Positions 1 through 8,847 are shown, numbered from the stretch's first letter. The stretch: 64,000 bases of DNA from Nonlabens xiamenensis (GCF_003865345.1 NZ_RMVE01000005.1:186001-250000); one strand, 5' to 3'. Translations and numbers: made by a program. Notes: generated by a model from the letters alone, not told the origin.

Positions 1-1
1 C

Positions 2-781
2 ATGGTACTTAACGGTTTGGGAAACGAGGCAAGGTCACAGGGGTTCAAGCTGGTTACAGCCATTACCCATGAGTCGCTGGAGGAAGAGATAGACTATATA
101 CGTGCCCTAGACACAGACGCAATTGATGGATTTATCATTGCAGTGGCGCGAGAAACTCAAGAAAGCGAATCTTACGATCACTTTGAAAAACTTATCGCTT
201 CTGGTAAACCTGTGGTCATGTTTGATCGGGTAGTAGACCACCTTGAATGTGACAAGATTGTCAATGATGATTATTTGTCTGGAAGCCGGGTGGTTGAAAG
301 TCTCCTGGAAAGTGGCGATCGACATATTTGTATGGCAAGTACCATTAGCTCACTCAGCGTTGGCCGTTTGAGAGAGGAAGGAATCCGCAAGCAACTCTCC
401 AAACATCAGGATGTGATCTTTAATTATATCACGGAGGTAGAAGAAGAACGTTTTCTCCAACGCATGGAAGATGCCTTAAAATATGATGGGATTCAATCGG
501 TGATTGCGCTAGACCAGCTGGCAGGTGTCCATACGTTGAACAAAGCTCAGGAGCTTGGAATCAAAGTCCCTGAAGAACTACAGATCATCTGTTATTCCAA
601 TGGAGCACTAGCCAGATACGCCTTTCCAAAAATGACAGTCGTCGATCAACATGCCGAAGAGTTGGGTAAAAAAGCTTTTATACGCATGCATAACCTGATT
701 AAGAATAAAGACGAGGTCAAGGTCACCAGAGTACATACTTTAAAATCTACATTGGTTAAAAGAGGAACAACACGTCAATAA
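2..781 (+). CDS. LacI-family transcriptional regulator, C-terminal part (5' end outside window)
   Basis: The visible 259 residues are the effector-binding half of a LacI/PurR-type repressor. The periplasmic-binding-protein fold is seen in segments such as DGFIIAV, GKPVVMFDRV and a conserved C-terminal stretch ending TLVKRGTT, where LacI-family members typically finish with an R/KxSxxxR-like tail. The N-terminal helix-turn-helix lies upstream of base 1; the Met codon at base 2 is internal. The protein presumably binds a sugar or nucleoside and represses a neighbouring transport or catabolic operon that is not in the window. No target operon follows: the next features downstream are a tRNA and a START-like gene. 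Confidence 0.85.
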   Translation: MVLNGLGNEARSQGFKLVTAITHESLEEEIDYIRALDTDAIDGFIIAVARETQESESYDHFEKLIASGKPVVMFDRVVDHLECDKIVNDDYLSGSRVVESLLESGDRHICMASTISSLSVGRLREEGIRKQLSKHQDVIFNYITEVEEERFLQRMEDALKYDGIQSVIALDQLAGVHTLNKAQELGIKVPEELQIICYSNGALARYAFPKMTVVDQHAEELGKKAFIRMHNLIKNKDEVKVTRVHTLKSTLVKRGTTRQ

Positions 782-1000
782 GTCGATATATTATATGAGC
801 AATAAAAATATTGACTGTCCAAGGCTTCTAAAACCATAAGGGTTAAATGAATGGAGTTGGACTTTCTTAAATCGGGATCCAACATCAAAAAATTGACTGT
901 TACGAGCGCAGTCTTTAAAGCATCGGTTATCACCGACCTATAGATCAAAGTTATTTTCTGACAAGTACAGGGAAACTAATCTTTTCTTTCGCTTAAAGCG

Positions 1001-1034
1001 AAAAAAAACTCCCCTACAAAAAAAGTAGAGGAGT
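1001..1034 (-). terminator. Rho-independent terminator of the tRNA-Met gene
   Basis: On the minus strand a 10-bp stem (1025-1034 with 1008-1017, one G-T pair) with a seven-T loop is followed by eight Ts. It begins five bases after the tRNA 3' end, so it ends the tRNA transcript. Confidence 0.8.
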
Positions 1035-1038
1035 CTTG

Positions 1039-1112
<74 letters not shown>

Positions 1113-1259
1113 ATTATGACCTACGTCATTGCTGTTTTAAGCGGCTGCAAATATAAGTTTATTTATCTTTTTAAACCAAACAACACTCTTGTTAATTTTT
1201 GGGCAAATTCACTTTTACTGTAAAAGTTTATGTTCTATATTGCCAGCAAACACAAACCA

Positions 1260-1649
1260 ATGCAAGAACCAATCAAATTTGACCTAGAGTTTCCCATCCA
1301 GGCTTCTCCCTCCTTATTATATCAGCATATTGCCACTCCCTCTGGAATGTCTGAATGGTTTGCAGACAATGTTAACAGTAGGGGAGAGTATTTTAGATTT
1401 ATTTGGGACGGACAAGAAGAAAAAGCCAAAATTGTAAAGCGTATAGGTGAGGAAAGAGCCCGTTTCCAATGGGATTATGATGAGGATACCAAAAAGTACT
1501 TTGAATTGAGAATTCAAGTGGATGAGATCACCAAAGACGTATCTTTAATGATTACAGATTTTGGCGATGATGAAGACGAGGTAGACGAACAAAAAATGTT
1601 TTGGGAGAACCAAATTAGCACCTTAAAAAAAGTACTGGGATCCCGATAA
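1260..1649 (+). CDS. START-like domain protein (SRPBCC fold)
   Basis: A 129-residue acidic cytosolic protein. The pattern FPIQASPSLLYQHIATPSGMSEWF near the N-terminus, followed by RFIWDG and a conserved FQWDYD, matches the small START-like/AHSA1-type proteins common in flavobacteria. The fold usually holds a hydrophobic ligand or acts as a co-chaperone, but the role of this family is not established. I place the start at the ATG at 1260, because family members begin just before the FDLEFPIQ segment; an in-frame ATG at 1230 adds ten unlikely residues. A terminator follows 24 bases after the stop. Confidence 0.8.
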   Translation: MQEPIKFDLEFPIQASPSLLYQHIATPSGMSEWFADNVNSRGEYFRFIWDGQEEKAKIVKRIGEERARFQWDYDEDTKKYFELRIQVDEITKDVSLMITDFGDDEDEVDEQKMFWENQISTLKKVLGSR

Positions 1650-1664
1650 GTATATCAATAACAC

Positions 1665-1672
1665 TAAATTTG
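1665..1672 (+). promoter_or_regulatory. Candidate -7 box TAAATTTG ahead of the class IV aminotransferase gene
   Basis: The sequence fits the Bacteroidota -7 consensus TAnnTTTG exactly. No clear -33 TTG is seen at the expected distance, and the implied start site falls inside the terminator at 1674-1699, so its use is uncertain. Confidence 0.3.
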
Positions 1673-1673
1673 C

Positions 1674-1699
1674 AGCCCTGGATTTTCAGGGCTTTTTTT
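1674..1699 (+). terminator. Rho-independent terminator after the START-like gene
   Basis: Seven-bp stem AGCCCTG/CAGGGCT with a six-base loop followed by a run of seven Ts. It ends only ten bases before the next start codon at 1710. Confidence 0.8.
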
Positions 1700-1709
1700 A
1701 TATCAAACG

Positions 1710-2543
1710 ATGATCATATTAAATAAGGAACTCGTATCCACCGATGAAGCAGTCATCCCGTTTAATAATCGGGGTACTTATTATGGAGATGGCATTTTTG
1801 AGACCTTAAGATGTTATCAAAATGAAGTGATGTTTTTAGAGGAGCATTATTTCAGGTTAATGTCGGGCATGCGTATCCTGCGCATGGAAATTCCTTCATT
1901 CTTCACCCCAGAATATTTTGCCGAACAAACCCAGCGACTATTGGATGTGCATCAATTGAAAGATCACGCTAGACTGCGTATTAGTGTATGGCGTGTAGCA
2001 GAGGGGTTTTATACGCCGACCAACCAGAGCGTAGGATTTTCCATGCAGGTGAGTACGCTGGAAGGTCCATACACCAACGACCGACCCAAACTGATCGAGT
2101 TGTTCAAGGACCACTATATCTATGCCCAATTGTTGAGTTCGATCAAGTCTACCAACAAAGCTGTAAATATACTGGCTGGGATATATGCATCAGAGAACGA
2201 CTATGATGATATGTTGTTGATGAATGAAAAAAAGATGATTGTTGAGGCGATTTCAGGGAATCTGTTTCTTGTTAAAGATAAAGTGATCAAAACACCGCCT
2301 ATACAGGATGGGTGTTTGGATGGTATCATGCGGGAAAAGGTGATCAACCAAATTAAAAAGATGCTCAATTACGAAGTGGTGGAAGAAACCATCACACCAT
2401 TTGAGTTACAAAGAGCAGACGAACTTTTCACCACCAATGTCATTCAGGGAATCCAAAGCGTAGGTCAATATCGCAAGAAGGAATACAACAAAGAAACAGC
2501 AGATGAGCTACTGTCACTGATCAATGATGGTCTATTTAAGTAA
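1710..2543 (+). CDS. Class IV PLP-dependent aminotransferase/lyase, PabC-like
   Basis: At 277 residues this matches the fold-type IV PLP enzymes: branched-chain aminotransferase, D-amino acid aminotransferase and 4-amino-4-deoxychorismate lyase. The N-terminal motif NNRGTYYGDGIFETLR (residues 19-34) and the block KSTNKAVNILAG, in which Lys146 aligns with the catalytic Lys of E. coli PabC (K-x-x-N), are visible. The VEAISGNLFLV segment (178-188) corresponds to the phosphate-binding region. I favour a PabC-like role in folate synthesis, but an amino-acid aminotransferase cannot be excluded. The stop codon directly abuts the stop of the convergent yqgE gene. Confidence 0.8.
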   Translation: MIILNKELVSTDEAVIPFNNRGTYYGDGIFETLRCYQNEVMFLEEHYFRLMSGMRILRMEIPSFFTPEYFAEQTQRLLDVHQLKDHARLRISVWRVAEGFYTPTNQSVGFSMQVSTLEGPYTNDRPKLIELFKDHYIYAQLLSSIKSTNKAVNILAGIYASENDYDDMLLMNEKKMIVEAISGNLFLVKDKVIKTPPIQDGCLDGIMREKVINQIKKMLNYEVVEETITPFELQRADELFTTNVIQGIQSVGQYRKKEYNKETADELLSLINDGLFK

Positions 2544-3110
2544 TCAATTATAAGAAGGGTTTTCTGGAGCATTCGACCAGAGTTCATAGGCTCCACCCAG
2601 TGTTTTCATATTCCGCTTCCAGATATCGTGCATGTTATCCGATAACAATTCCTTGCTATCTGTATTTTTAGCTACGACCCAAGAATTTCCATCCAACTCA
2701 GTCTCCAGTTGACTGCGTTCCCAACCTGAATAACCTAAAAAGAATTTAATTTCATTCCCGGTGATTGTGCCACAATTGATCAAGGCACTCACCACATTAA
2801 AATCTCCTCCCCAATAAATACCATCTTCTATCAAATGAGAATTTGGTATCAAATGCGGGATGTTGTGTAAGAAATAAAGATTATCCATTTCTACCGGGCC
2901 ACCCTGGTAAACCTCCAATTTAAGTGAGATCTCAGGAATTAGTTGGTCCAGCGTACAATCAAGAGGTTTATTAAGGATAAAACCTACTACACCTTCAGTA
3001 TTAAACTCTGTAAGGAGTATGACGGATCTAGAAAAAGAATCATCACCGATGATGGAAGGTTCGGATATCAGAAGCTTCCCTTTTTCTGGTAAGACTTGTT
3101 TCATAAGCAT
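2544..3110 (-). CDS. YqgE/AlgH family protein
   Basis: A 188-residue protein of the UPF0301 (YqgE/AlgH) family. Diagnostic segments are KGKLLISEPSIIGDDSFSRSVILL near the N-terminus, GFILNKPLD, YQGGPVE and the LGYSGWERSQLE motif. AlgH was first linked to alginate control in Pseudomonas, but the biochemical role of the family is unknown. A second Met at residue 3 is an equally good start. The gene converges on the class IV aminotransferase gene with no intergenic base, and no terminator is seen between the two. Confidence 0.9.
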   Translation of the reverse strand: MLMKQVLPEKGKLLISEPSIIGDDSFSRSVILLTEFNTEGVVGFILNKPLDCTLDQLIPEISLKLEVYQGGPVEMDNLYFLHNIPHLIPNSHLIEDGIYWGGDFNVVSALINCGTITGNEIKFFLGYSGWERSQLETELDGNSWVVAKNTDSKELLSDNMHDIWKRNMKTLGGAYELWSNAPENPSYN

Positions 3111-3204
3111 CTAATATTATTTAAACATACTCAATTTTTTTTGAAACAAGCGATTTCTTAAAATATTAACATTTGAGACACCAATGAACGGTAAAAAACA
3201 ACTC

Positions 3205-3243
3205 AAAAAAGAAGCTCCATTTCAGTCATCTGAAATGGAGCTT
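3205..3243 (-). terminator. Rho-independent terminator of the HU gene
   Basis: On the minus strand a perfect 14-bp stem (3230-3243 with 3212-3225) and a four-base loop are followed by six T residues one base later. It begins 24 bases after the HU stop codon. Confidence 0.9.
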
Positions 3244-3266
3244 AATCCTTTGATAAACTAAAATAC

Positions 3267-3539
3267 CTAGTTTACTGCTTTTTGAAGGTCGCTACCAGCT
3301 TTGAATTTTACTACTTTCTTAGCAGCAATTTTGATAGTTTTTCCTGTTTGAGGATTTCTTCCTTCACGAGCGGCTCTTTTGGAAACGGAAAAAGATCCAA
3401 ATCCTACTAGAGACACACGGTCACCTTTTTTAAGAGACTTCTCAACATTTCCTAAGAAAGACTCTAATGCTTTTTTTGCAGCTGCCTTGGAGATGCCAGC
3501 GTGCTCTGCCATTCCTTCGATTAAATCTGTTTTGTTCAT
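3267..3539 (-). CDS. HU-family nucleoid DNA-binding protein
   Basis: A 90-residue basic protein with all HU/IHF landmarks: the N-terminal [18 protein letters not shown] helix pair, the [14 protein letters not shown] core and the [11 protein letters not shown] beta-arm tip that intercalates in the minor groove. It bends and compacts DNA as a dimer. It is a single-gene transcription unit with its own promoter (3581-3610) and a strong terminator, consistent with high expression. Confidence 0.97.
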   Translation of the reverse strand: MNKTDLIEGMAEHAGISKAAAKKALESFLGNVEKSLKKGDRVSLVGFGSFSVSKRAAREGRNPQTGKTIKIAAKKVVKFKAGSDLQKAVN

Positions 3540-3580
3540 AATAGTGTTTAAATTAATGTTGGTTAAACTAAAACGTTTGA

Positions 3581-3610
3581 CAAATTTATACGGATTATGC
3601 GATCATGCAA
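3581..3610 (-). promoter_or_regulatory. Promoter of the HU gene (TTG -33, TAAATTTG -7)
   Basis: On the minus strand TTG (3610-3608) is followed after 19 bases by TAAATTTG (3588-3581), matching the flavobacterial sigma consensus TTG-N19-TAnnTTTG. The predicted transcript has a leader of about 35 bases. Confidence 0.6.
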
Positions 3611-3692
3611 GTAATACTGCGGAAAACTCGGTAGAATGTTCATAAAACCGACGGATTGTTGATAACTTAGTGTAAATCATGGAGGTTTTTAT

Positions 3693-4646
3693 CTACCCCA
3701 CGTCAAATCTGGCCTCAGCGTTAATTGAGTAACCATTAAGCAAATCTTTTACCGACATACGTTTTTTATTCGGTAATTGTATTTCTTCAATTTCTATCAG
3801 GTTTGTGGCGCAAGCCACCATTATTTTACGATCCTCGACAACTATGCTTCCGGGAGACATGGCGTGTTTTTTTTCAACCACTTTGGTTTTATGAATCTTT
3901 ACTTGTGTCCTCTCCCCATTAATTAAACAGGCCTTGGCGACAGGATAAGGATATAACCCCCTTACCATCGCATCAACTTCTCGTGCCGTAAGACTGAAAT
4001 CTAATGTAGTATTGGTAGGGTTGAGCTTAGGTGCGGGTTGAAGATTTTGATGTTCCTGTTGTGATATGGTTTCTACTTGCCCGTCTGCAATAGCATCGAC
4101 GGTTTCCAAACTTAGTTTTGCTCCCAGTTCCATCAGTTTTTTATACAAACTCCCTACATTTTCATCTTTTTCTATGGGTATTTCCCGCTGCTGGATGATC
4201 GCCCCTGTATCTATCTTTTCATCGATAAAAAATGTGGTGACTCCTGTTTTAGATTCTCCGTTAATAATAGCCCAGTTAATAGGAGCCGCACCTCGGTACT
4301 GTGGCAGTAAGCTAGCATGAAGATTGAAAGTTCCCATTGGAGGTAAGGACCAAACGATTTTAGGAAGCATTCTAAAAGCTACGATCACCTGTAAGTCCGC
4401 ACCAAAAGTCTTTAGCTCTGCCACAAAATCTTCAGATTTTAGATTGGTGGGTTGAAGGACTGGTATTTCATTTTGCACGGCGTATTGTTTGACATCGCTT
4501 TCATGTATGCGACGTCCCCTTCCAGCAGGTTTGTCAGGCGCTGTAATCACCACAACTACTTCATGGCGGGAGTGATGTAGTTCCTGTAACACGCCGGTGG
4601 CAAATTCAGGTGTGCCAAAAAAAGCGATCTTCAAACTCTTACTCAT
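3693..4646 (-). CDS. fmt: Methionyl-tRNA formyltransferase
   Basis: It formylates Met-tRNAfMet with 10-formyl-THF for translation initiation. At 317 residues the length is typical. The N-terminal FFGTPEFA motif, the catalytic triad region FNLHASLLPQYRGAAPI (Asn108, His110) and Asp146 in DEKIDTG are all present, followed by the C-terminal tRNA-binding domain. The start codon overlaps the recQ stop by four bases (ATGA), so the two are translationally coupled; the pairing with recQ is a chromosome context rather than a functional one. Confidence 0.95.
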   Translation of the reverse strand: MSKSLKIAFFGTPEFATGVLQELHHSRHEVVVVITAPDKPAGRGRRIHESDVKQYAVQNEIPVLQPTNLKSEDFVAELKTFGADLQVIVAFRMLPKIVWSLPPMGTFNLHASLLPQYRGAAPINWAIINGESKTGVTTFFIDEKIDTGAIIQQREIPIEKDENVGSLYKKLMELGAKLSLETVDAIADGQVETISQQEHQNLQPAPKLNPTNTTLDFSLTAREVDAMVRGLYPYPVAKACLINGERTQVKIHKTKVVEKKHAMSPGSIVVEDRKIMVACATNLIEIEEIQLPNKKRMSVKDLLNGYSINAEARFDVG

Positions 4647-6529
4647 ATTACTTGGTATTTATTCTCTGTGGTTATTCGGATTAGTCTTTGTTCAAGCAAA
4701 CTTCTGATCATCGGCACCAAGTCCTGTATATCTACCTCCAACTCGTTGCTGATGGATTGCAGACTTTTGGATTCTTTTTGTAACAAATGTAAGACCTTAT
4801 CATGCATTAGGCGAGTCGTTCCCTTAGACTTTTTGCATACAGAACATCGGCCACAGTCTTGCCTGATCGATTCGCCAAAGTAAGCCAATAACAATCGGTT
4901 AATACACTGCTTTTCCTGTGTTAATATTCCAATCAGCTGTTGTAGCTTATCCATCTTAAGTTGGTTTTGCTGTTTCAATATTCCAGCAAACCTATTGATG
5001 GTACGATCATCATCCCTGGGTTCCAGATAGGTGATTTGAGTGTCACAGTCCAGAATCTGTGCATCGATGAGTTCGTGACGTTCCAGTAACCTCAAGGCGT
5101 CAATCACCTCTTCTTCCTTGCATTTACTGCGTGCCGCCACCAGCGCTGTGTTGACTTCAATACTTTGATGTCGACTGGAACCATAGGTGCGCAATACGGA
5201 TTGTACGATGGCGTGTTCCAATGGCCGTGTTTGGGTGAAATCAGTTATGCGGTTTCCGCTTTCGCGAAAGCTTACCACTGATCTGCGGCGATAGCTTTGG
5301 GATAAACTAATAATGCTATAACGGTCCAAGGCAAGAAGAGCATTATAACACTGTAAACCGTTAAACCCATAAGTCCCACAAAATTCAGAGAATGACAAGG
5401 GATAAGTTTGCTGGCCGCCCTCTCCCAGCGCAATGTTGAGATAATTGGACAACTTGCGGTAAACCTTCTTCAAATCATCTACCGTTGGCTGACTTTTGAC
5501 AAACTGGTTGTAGGCGTGTTCAAGGTCATTGACATTGTAGATCAACCTGGCGACGCTGTTTTGGCCGTCTCTTCCTGCACGACCGGTTTCCTGATAATAA
5601 CTCTCTACACTATCCGGCAATTGCAAATGCACCACGCTGCGCACATTGGATTTGTCAATACCCATTCCAAAAGCATTGGTAGCTACCATGATCTCTGGCG
5701 TACCCTTCATCCAACCATTAGAGGCTTTTTCCCTTTGCGTCGCAGTCAAGCCACCGTGATAATAGGTAGCAGACAACTGATGCTCCTGCAACAACCGAGC
5801 AAACTCTATGGCGTTCTTTCGGCTGCGCACATAACTGATACTTGGTCCTGGATATTTATGGTAAAAATCAATCAAAGCCTGACTTTTGCTCGACGTTTTT
5901 TTAATTTGATAGGCAATGTTAGGGCGTTCAAAACTGGATTTAAACACTTTTGGGTCCTTCATCTCCAATACTTGTACTAGGTCCTCTTGAACTTTAGGAG
6001 TAGCTGTAGCCGTTAGCGCCAGCATAGGAACTGTAGGATGTAGTTCTCTGAGGAAGTTCAATTGGCGATAGGCGGGTCTGAAATCATGTCCCCATTCACT
6101 GATACAATGTGCCTCGTCTATGGCAATCAGGTTGACATTCATTTTCAGTAAACGTTCCTTTACAAGATCTTGCTGTAATCGCTCTGGACTCAAGTACAAA
6201 AAGTCATAGTTGCCATATATGCAATTGTCTAGCGCATCGTCCAAATCTTTGGAAGACATGCCTCCCACGATCCCTATGGCTTTGATATTTCTGTTTTTTA
6301 ATTGCTCTACCTGATCTTTGATCAGAGCGATAAGGGGTGAAACGACGATGCAAATACCTGGCAACTGAATACCTGGAATTTGATAACAAATGGATTTACC
6401 ACCCCCTGTGGGAAGCAAGGCGAGAGTATCCCGGCCTTCGAGGAGACTTTGAATAATTTCGGCCTGGTTCGGGCGGAAATTATCATAGCCGAAAAAACGG
6501 CGTAGAATATTTAGGGAATGAGATATCAA
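4643..6529 (-). CDS. recQ: ATP-dependent DNA helicase RecQ
   Basis: A 628-residue 3'-5' superfamily 2 helicase acting in recombination repair. Visible are the Walker A loop PTGGGKS (about 40-46), the DEAH box (138-141) followed by the RecQ aromatic-rich loop, motif VI QETGRAGRDG, and a cysteine cluster CGRCSVC near residue 545 that belongs to the zinc-binding RQC region. The C-terminus looks like a winged helix; I see no HRDC domain. Residues around 420 (SFRES) are encoded by a 15/16 copy of the repeated palindrome (core at 5258-5271). The gene overlaps its neighbours by four bases on both sides. Confidence 0.95.
   Translation of the reverse strand: MISHSLNILRRFFGYDNFRPNQAEIIQSLLEGRDTLALLPTGGGKSICYQIPGIQLPGICIVVSPLIALIKDQVEQLKNRNIKAIGIVGGMSSKDLDDALDNCIYGNYDFLYLSPERLQQDLVKERLLKMNVNLIAIDEAHCISEWGHDFRPAYRQLNFLRELHPTVPMLALTATATPKVQEDLVQVLEMKDPKVFKSSFERPNIAYQIKKTSSKSQALIDFYHKYPGPSISYVRSRKNAIEFARLLQEHQLSATYYHGGLTATQREKASNGWMKGTPEIMVATNAFGMGIDKSNVRSVVHLQLPDSVESYYQETGRAGRDGQNSVARLIYNVNDLEHAYNQFVKSQPTVDDLKKVYRKLSNYLNIALGEGGQQTYPLSFSEFCGTYGFNGLQCYNALLALDRYSIISLSQSYRRRSVVSFRESGNRITDFTQTRPLEHAIVQSVLRTYGSSRHQSIEVNTALVAARSKCKEEEVIDALRLLERHELIDAQILDCDTQITYLEPRDDDRTINRFAGILKQQNQLKMDKLQQLIGILTQEKQCINRLLLAYFGESIRQDCGRCSVCKKSKGTTRLMHDKVLHLLQKESKSLQSISNELEVDIQDLVPMIRSLLEQRLIRITTENKYQVI
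5258..5271. repeat. Palindrome copy 1 (15/16 match), within recQ
   Basis: GCTTTCGCGAAAGC with C before it but T instead of G after it. Read in frame as Ser-Phe-Arg-Glu-Ser in RecQ. Confidence 0.85.
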
Positions 6530-7059
6530 TAATCTAATTGCTCTTTTATAAACGTCAGGCGTTGTTCCACATTGGTTTTAGGTACTGTTATAGGCTTATA
6601 TCCTAAATCAGTATAATAGCGCACTAGTATATCGCCCAATTCTACCGCTTGTTCGCAATCCTCGTAGCGTTCGGCATCGCTCTGATATATTTCTTCCCAG
6701 GGAGGAAGAAAAAATACCTGGTCGTATGTGTACAGCATACAGGCATTTACATATTCCTGCGGTATGTCGTCTCCCGTAAACAAATGATAGGCGGGTACGT
6801 CTGGAATCCCACGATCATAAAAATTCAATCCAGGTACAGGGTTCTTAAATTGCTCAATACGTCCGGCCAGCAATTCATTGCTGAAAGCCATAGGATCTTC
6901 CAAAAACAATTGCTGTATTCCTTTTTCCTGCGCTCGTGCCGTGACCTCACGGGATATCTCGTGGTGCACGTGATGGCCAGCAGACTCTATGGCCTTTAAC
7001 AAAGTGGTTTTGCCTGAACCAGGGCCACCCATGATCAATATTCTTTGTATCTTTTTCAT
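6526..7059 (-). CDS. P-loop ATPase/kinase-like protein (AAA_28 type)
   Basis: A 177-residue protein with a P-loop MGGPGSGKTT at residues 10-19, a conserved HHEISREV segment after it, and the FYDRGIPDVPAY motif typical of the AAA_28/NadR-like nucleotide kinase group. The physiological substrate is unknown. It is the first gene of a minus-strand cluster with recQ and fmt, overlapping recQ by four bases, so the three are probably cotranscribed from a promoter in the 7060-7130 gap. Confidence 0.75.
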   Translation of the reverse strand: MKKIQRILIMGGPGSGKTTLLKAIESAGHHVHHEISREVTARAQEKGIQQLFLEDPMAFSNELLAGRIEQFKNPVPGLNFYDRGIPDVPAYHLFTGDDIPQEYVNACMLYTYDQVFFLPPWEEIYQSDAERYEDCEQAVELGDILVRYYTDLGYKPITVPKTNVEQRLTFIKEQLDY

Positions 7060-7110
7060 ACGATCACAAAATAACTAATTATAGACATAGTGGACACCAT
7101 AGACATGGAT

Positions 7111-7118
7111 TATATTTG
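7111..7118 (+). promoter_or_regulatory. Candidate -7 box TATATTTG for the DUF493 gene
   Basis: Exact match to TAnnTTTG, 15 bases before the ATG at 7134. The -33 element is poor. The implied leader is very short. Confidence 0.4.
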
Positions 7119-7133
7119 TAATCTAAGAAGAGT

Positions 7134-7421
7134 ATGGACAATAATAAATCAGACGAGTTTTACCAGCGGTTGAAAGCCCAATTATCAGATACAACCCTGT
7201 GGCCTTCTAAATATCTATATAAGTTTATCGTACCTAGTGAAGGTAAGAAGATTAAGGCGATTGAGGATATATTTGATAATACGGGTGCAGTGATCAAGAC
7301 CAAGGAATCTAGTAAAGGCACCTACACCAGCGTTTCTATTTTGGTCAATATGAAAAATCCTGACGCTGTGATTGCCAAATACAAAGAGGTAAGTAAAATT
7401 GAGGGCGTAATTTCGCTTTAA
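7134..7421 (+). CDS. DUF493 (YbeD-like) small protein
   Basis: A 95-residue protein with the YbeD-like ACT-type alpha/beta fold signature: KYLYKFIVPSEGKK, a central beta-alpha-beta, and SVSILVNMKNPDAVIAKYKEVSKIEGV, where DUF493 proteins have the conserved YTSVxxxxxxxxxxxVxxIYxxLxxIxGV pattern. The family may sense small ligands by analogy with ACT domains, but no function is established. It sits upstream of a DUF4290 gene with a 63-base gap. Confidence 0.85.
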   Translation: MDNNKSDEFYQRLKAQLSDTTLWPSKYLYKFIVPSEGKKIKAIEDIFDNTGAVIKTKESSKGTYTSVSILVNMKNPDAVIAKYKEVSKIEGVISL

Positions 7422-7484
7422 GCACCACTATGTCTAGGAATTTACGTACTTTGCACTACTTCAATAAAGTAATAAGAATTCATT

Positions 7485-8138
7485 TTGATATCATCCTTAG
7501 AGTATAATACTGAGCGCAACACGCTCAACATCCCTGAATACGGCAGGCATATCCAAAAATTGGTAGAGCATTGTAAAACACTGGAAACCAAAGAAGAACG
7601 CAATAAAATGGCTCATGCAATTGTCGGAGTCATGGGTAATCTTAATCCGCACCTGAGGGATGTGGCCGATTTCCAGCACAAACTTTGGGATCAATTGTTT
7701 ATCATCGCCGACTTTGATCTGGATGTAGATTCTCCCTTTCCAAAACCAGATCGAGAGGAACTTCAGGCCAGACCGCCCAAAATGGCTTACCCGCAAAAGC
7801 AGCCCAGGTACCGTTTCTATGGAAATAATATCCAGAGCATGATTAATGTGGCCTTAGGGTGGGAAAAAGGTGAAAAACGTGAGGCATTGACTTTTATCAT
7901 TGCCAATCATATGAAGAAATCCTTCCTCAATTGGAATAAGGATTCTGTGGACGATGCGGTGATCTTTAGACACTTGCATGAAATGAGTGATGGCCAGATC
8001 AACCTTGCTGCCAAGGACGAAGATTTGTTGGAATCAAAAGCTCTGATTTATCGCAATACCAACACTAATAGATCCAAAAAACGTCATACTGGCAAAAAGA
8101 ACAATCGCAACAATAACAATAGGAGAAGACGTAATTAA
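7485..8138 (+). CDS. DUF4290 protein with a basic Asn/Arg-rich tail
   Basis: A 217-residue protein of the Bacteroidota-specific DUF4290 family: YNTERNTLNIPEYGRHIQKLVEHC at the start and RFYGNNIQSMINVALGW in the middle. The start codon is TTG (7485): an in-frame TAA at 7473 leaves no ATG upstream. The last about 25 residues are almost entirely Lys, Arg and Asn (for example NNRNNNNRRRRN), a low-complexity cationic tail that could contact nucleic acid. Function unknown. A strong bidirectional terminator follows. Confidence 0.85.
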   Translation: MISSLEYNTERNTLNIPEYGRHIQKLVEHCKTLETKEERNKMAHAIVGVMGNLNPHLRDVADFQHKLWDQLFIIADFDLDVDSPFPKPDREELQARPPKMAYPQKQPRYRFYGNNIQSMINVALGWEKGEKREALTFIIANHMKKSFLNWNKDSVDDAVIFRHLHEMSDGQINLAAKDEDLLESKALIYRNTNTNRSKKRHTGKKNNRNNNNRRRRN

Positions 8139-8155
8139 ATCCAATCTTATAAAAT

Positions 8156-8194
8156 AAAAAAGCCTTTCTTGTCTCAAGAAAGGCTTTTGTTTTT
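8156..8194. terminator. Bidirectional terminator between DUF4290 and dps genes
   Basis: A 14-bp stem (AAAAGCCTTTCTTG with its complement) and a three-base loop, with T runs on both strands, serving the two convergent genes. Confidence 0.9.
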
Positions 8195-8208
8195 AGGAGA
8201 AGGTAGTT

Positions 8209-8700
8209 CTAAATAGCTTTACGAGTATCTTCTGTATTCATGCGCCAAGCGTCTAGCATCCAACTTGTAGTTTCCAGCTCGCGTATGTAGGCACCGATTA
8301 GATCAATAGTTCCTTCGTCTTCACACTCGCCAGCAGCCTCCACAACTTTGGACATCTGGGACAGAATATGTCCGTGATCTTCCAACAGGTGATTTACCAT
8401 TTCTACATCACTCAATTCGGACTTGGTTTCCTTGATATTGGAAATCTTTAAATAATCGCTGTAGTTAGAAGTAGGTTGGTACCGTAAAGTGAGAATACGC
8501 TCTGCAATTTCGTCAATTTTTAACACGGCGTCATCGTACATTTCCTCAAATTTCTCGTGTAGATCAAAAAAGGAACGTCCGACAATATTCCAATGGTAAT
8601 TGCGTAGTTTCTGATAATAAAGGTGATAATCTGCCAGTAGCACGTTCAGTTCTTTACTGGTCTTTTTGGCTTTGTCTAAATCAAAGTTGAGGTAATTCAT
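8209..8700 (-). CDS. dps: Dps-family ferritin-like DNA-protection protein
   Basis: A 163-residue member of the Dps/ferritin-like family, which forms dodecamers that oxidise and store iron with peroxide and can protect DNA. The intersubunit ferroxidase site is visible in NYHWNIVGRSFFDLHEKFEEMYDDAVLKID (residues 34-63), with His36, His48 and downstream acidic residues. Length is normal. Its ATG directly follows the stop codon of a 48-codon ORF (8701-8847), which suggests a small two-gene transcript. Confidence 0.93.
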   Translation of the reverse strand: MNYLNFDLDKAKKTSKELNVLLADYHLYYQKLRNYHWNIVGRSFFDLHEKFEEMYDDAVLKIDEIAERILTLRYQPTSNYSDYLKISNIKETKSELSDVEMVNHLLEDHGHILSQMSKVVEAAGECEDEGTIDLIGAYIRELETTSWMLDAWRMNTEDTRKAI

Positions 8701-8847
8701 TTACTTCTTCGTTTTTTTATTCTTTTCTTCTTGTTTATCGTTTAAAGTATCAGAGGTCAGATCAAAATCCTTGTTTTTGGTATCTCTATCTCCGAATTCG
8801 CCCAAAGGCTTATTGCTTTCTGATCTTTTGAATTTGCGTTCCATCAT
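8701..8847 (-). CDS. Small charged protein upstream of dps (48 aa)
   Basis: A 48-codon reading frame on the minus strand starting with tandem ATGs at 8847 and ending with TAA at 8701-8703, immediately before the dps ATG. The product is hydrophilic with a core LGEFGDRDTKNKDFDLTSD and a C-terminal Lys/Glu-rich tail (EEKNKKTKK). The abutting arrangement and even codon use suggest a real gene cotranslated with dps. I do not recognise a family. It could be disordered. Confidence 0.5.
   Translation of the reverse strand: MMERKFKRSESNKPLGEFGDRDTKNKDFDLTSDTLNDKQEEKNKKTKK

Noticed and set aside
987-1003. TTTCGCTT-A-AAGCGAAA, resembling the iterated palindrome
   Set aside because: It shares only the TTTCGC/GCGAAA arms; the centre TTAAA differs from the CGCG centre, and the As may just belong to the terminator of the tRNA gene. 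Not counted as a copy.
5408-5980. 190-codon frame opposite recQ
   Set aside because: Antisense shadow of a well-supported helicase gene; no family motifs.
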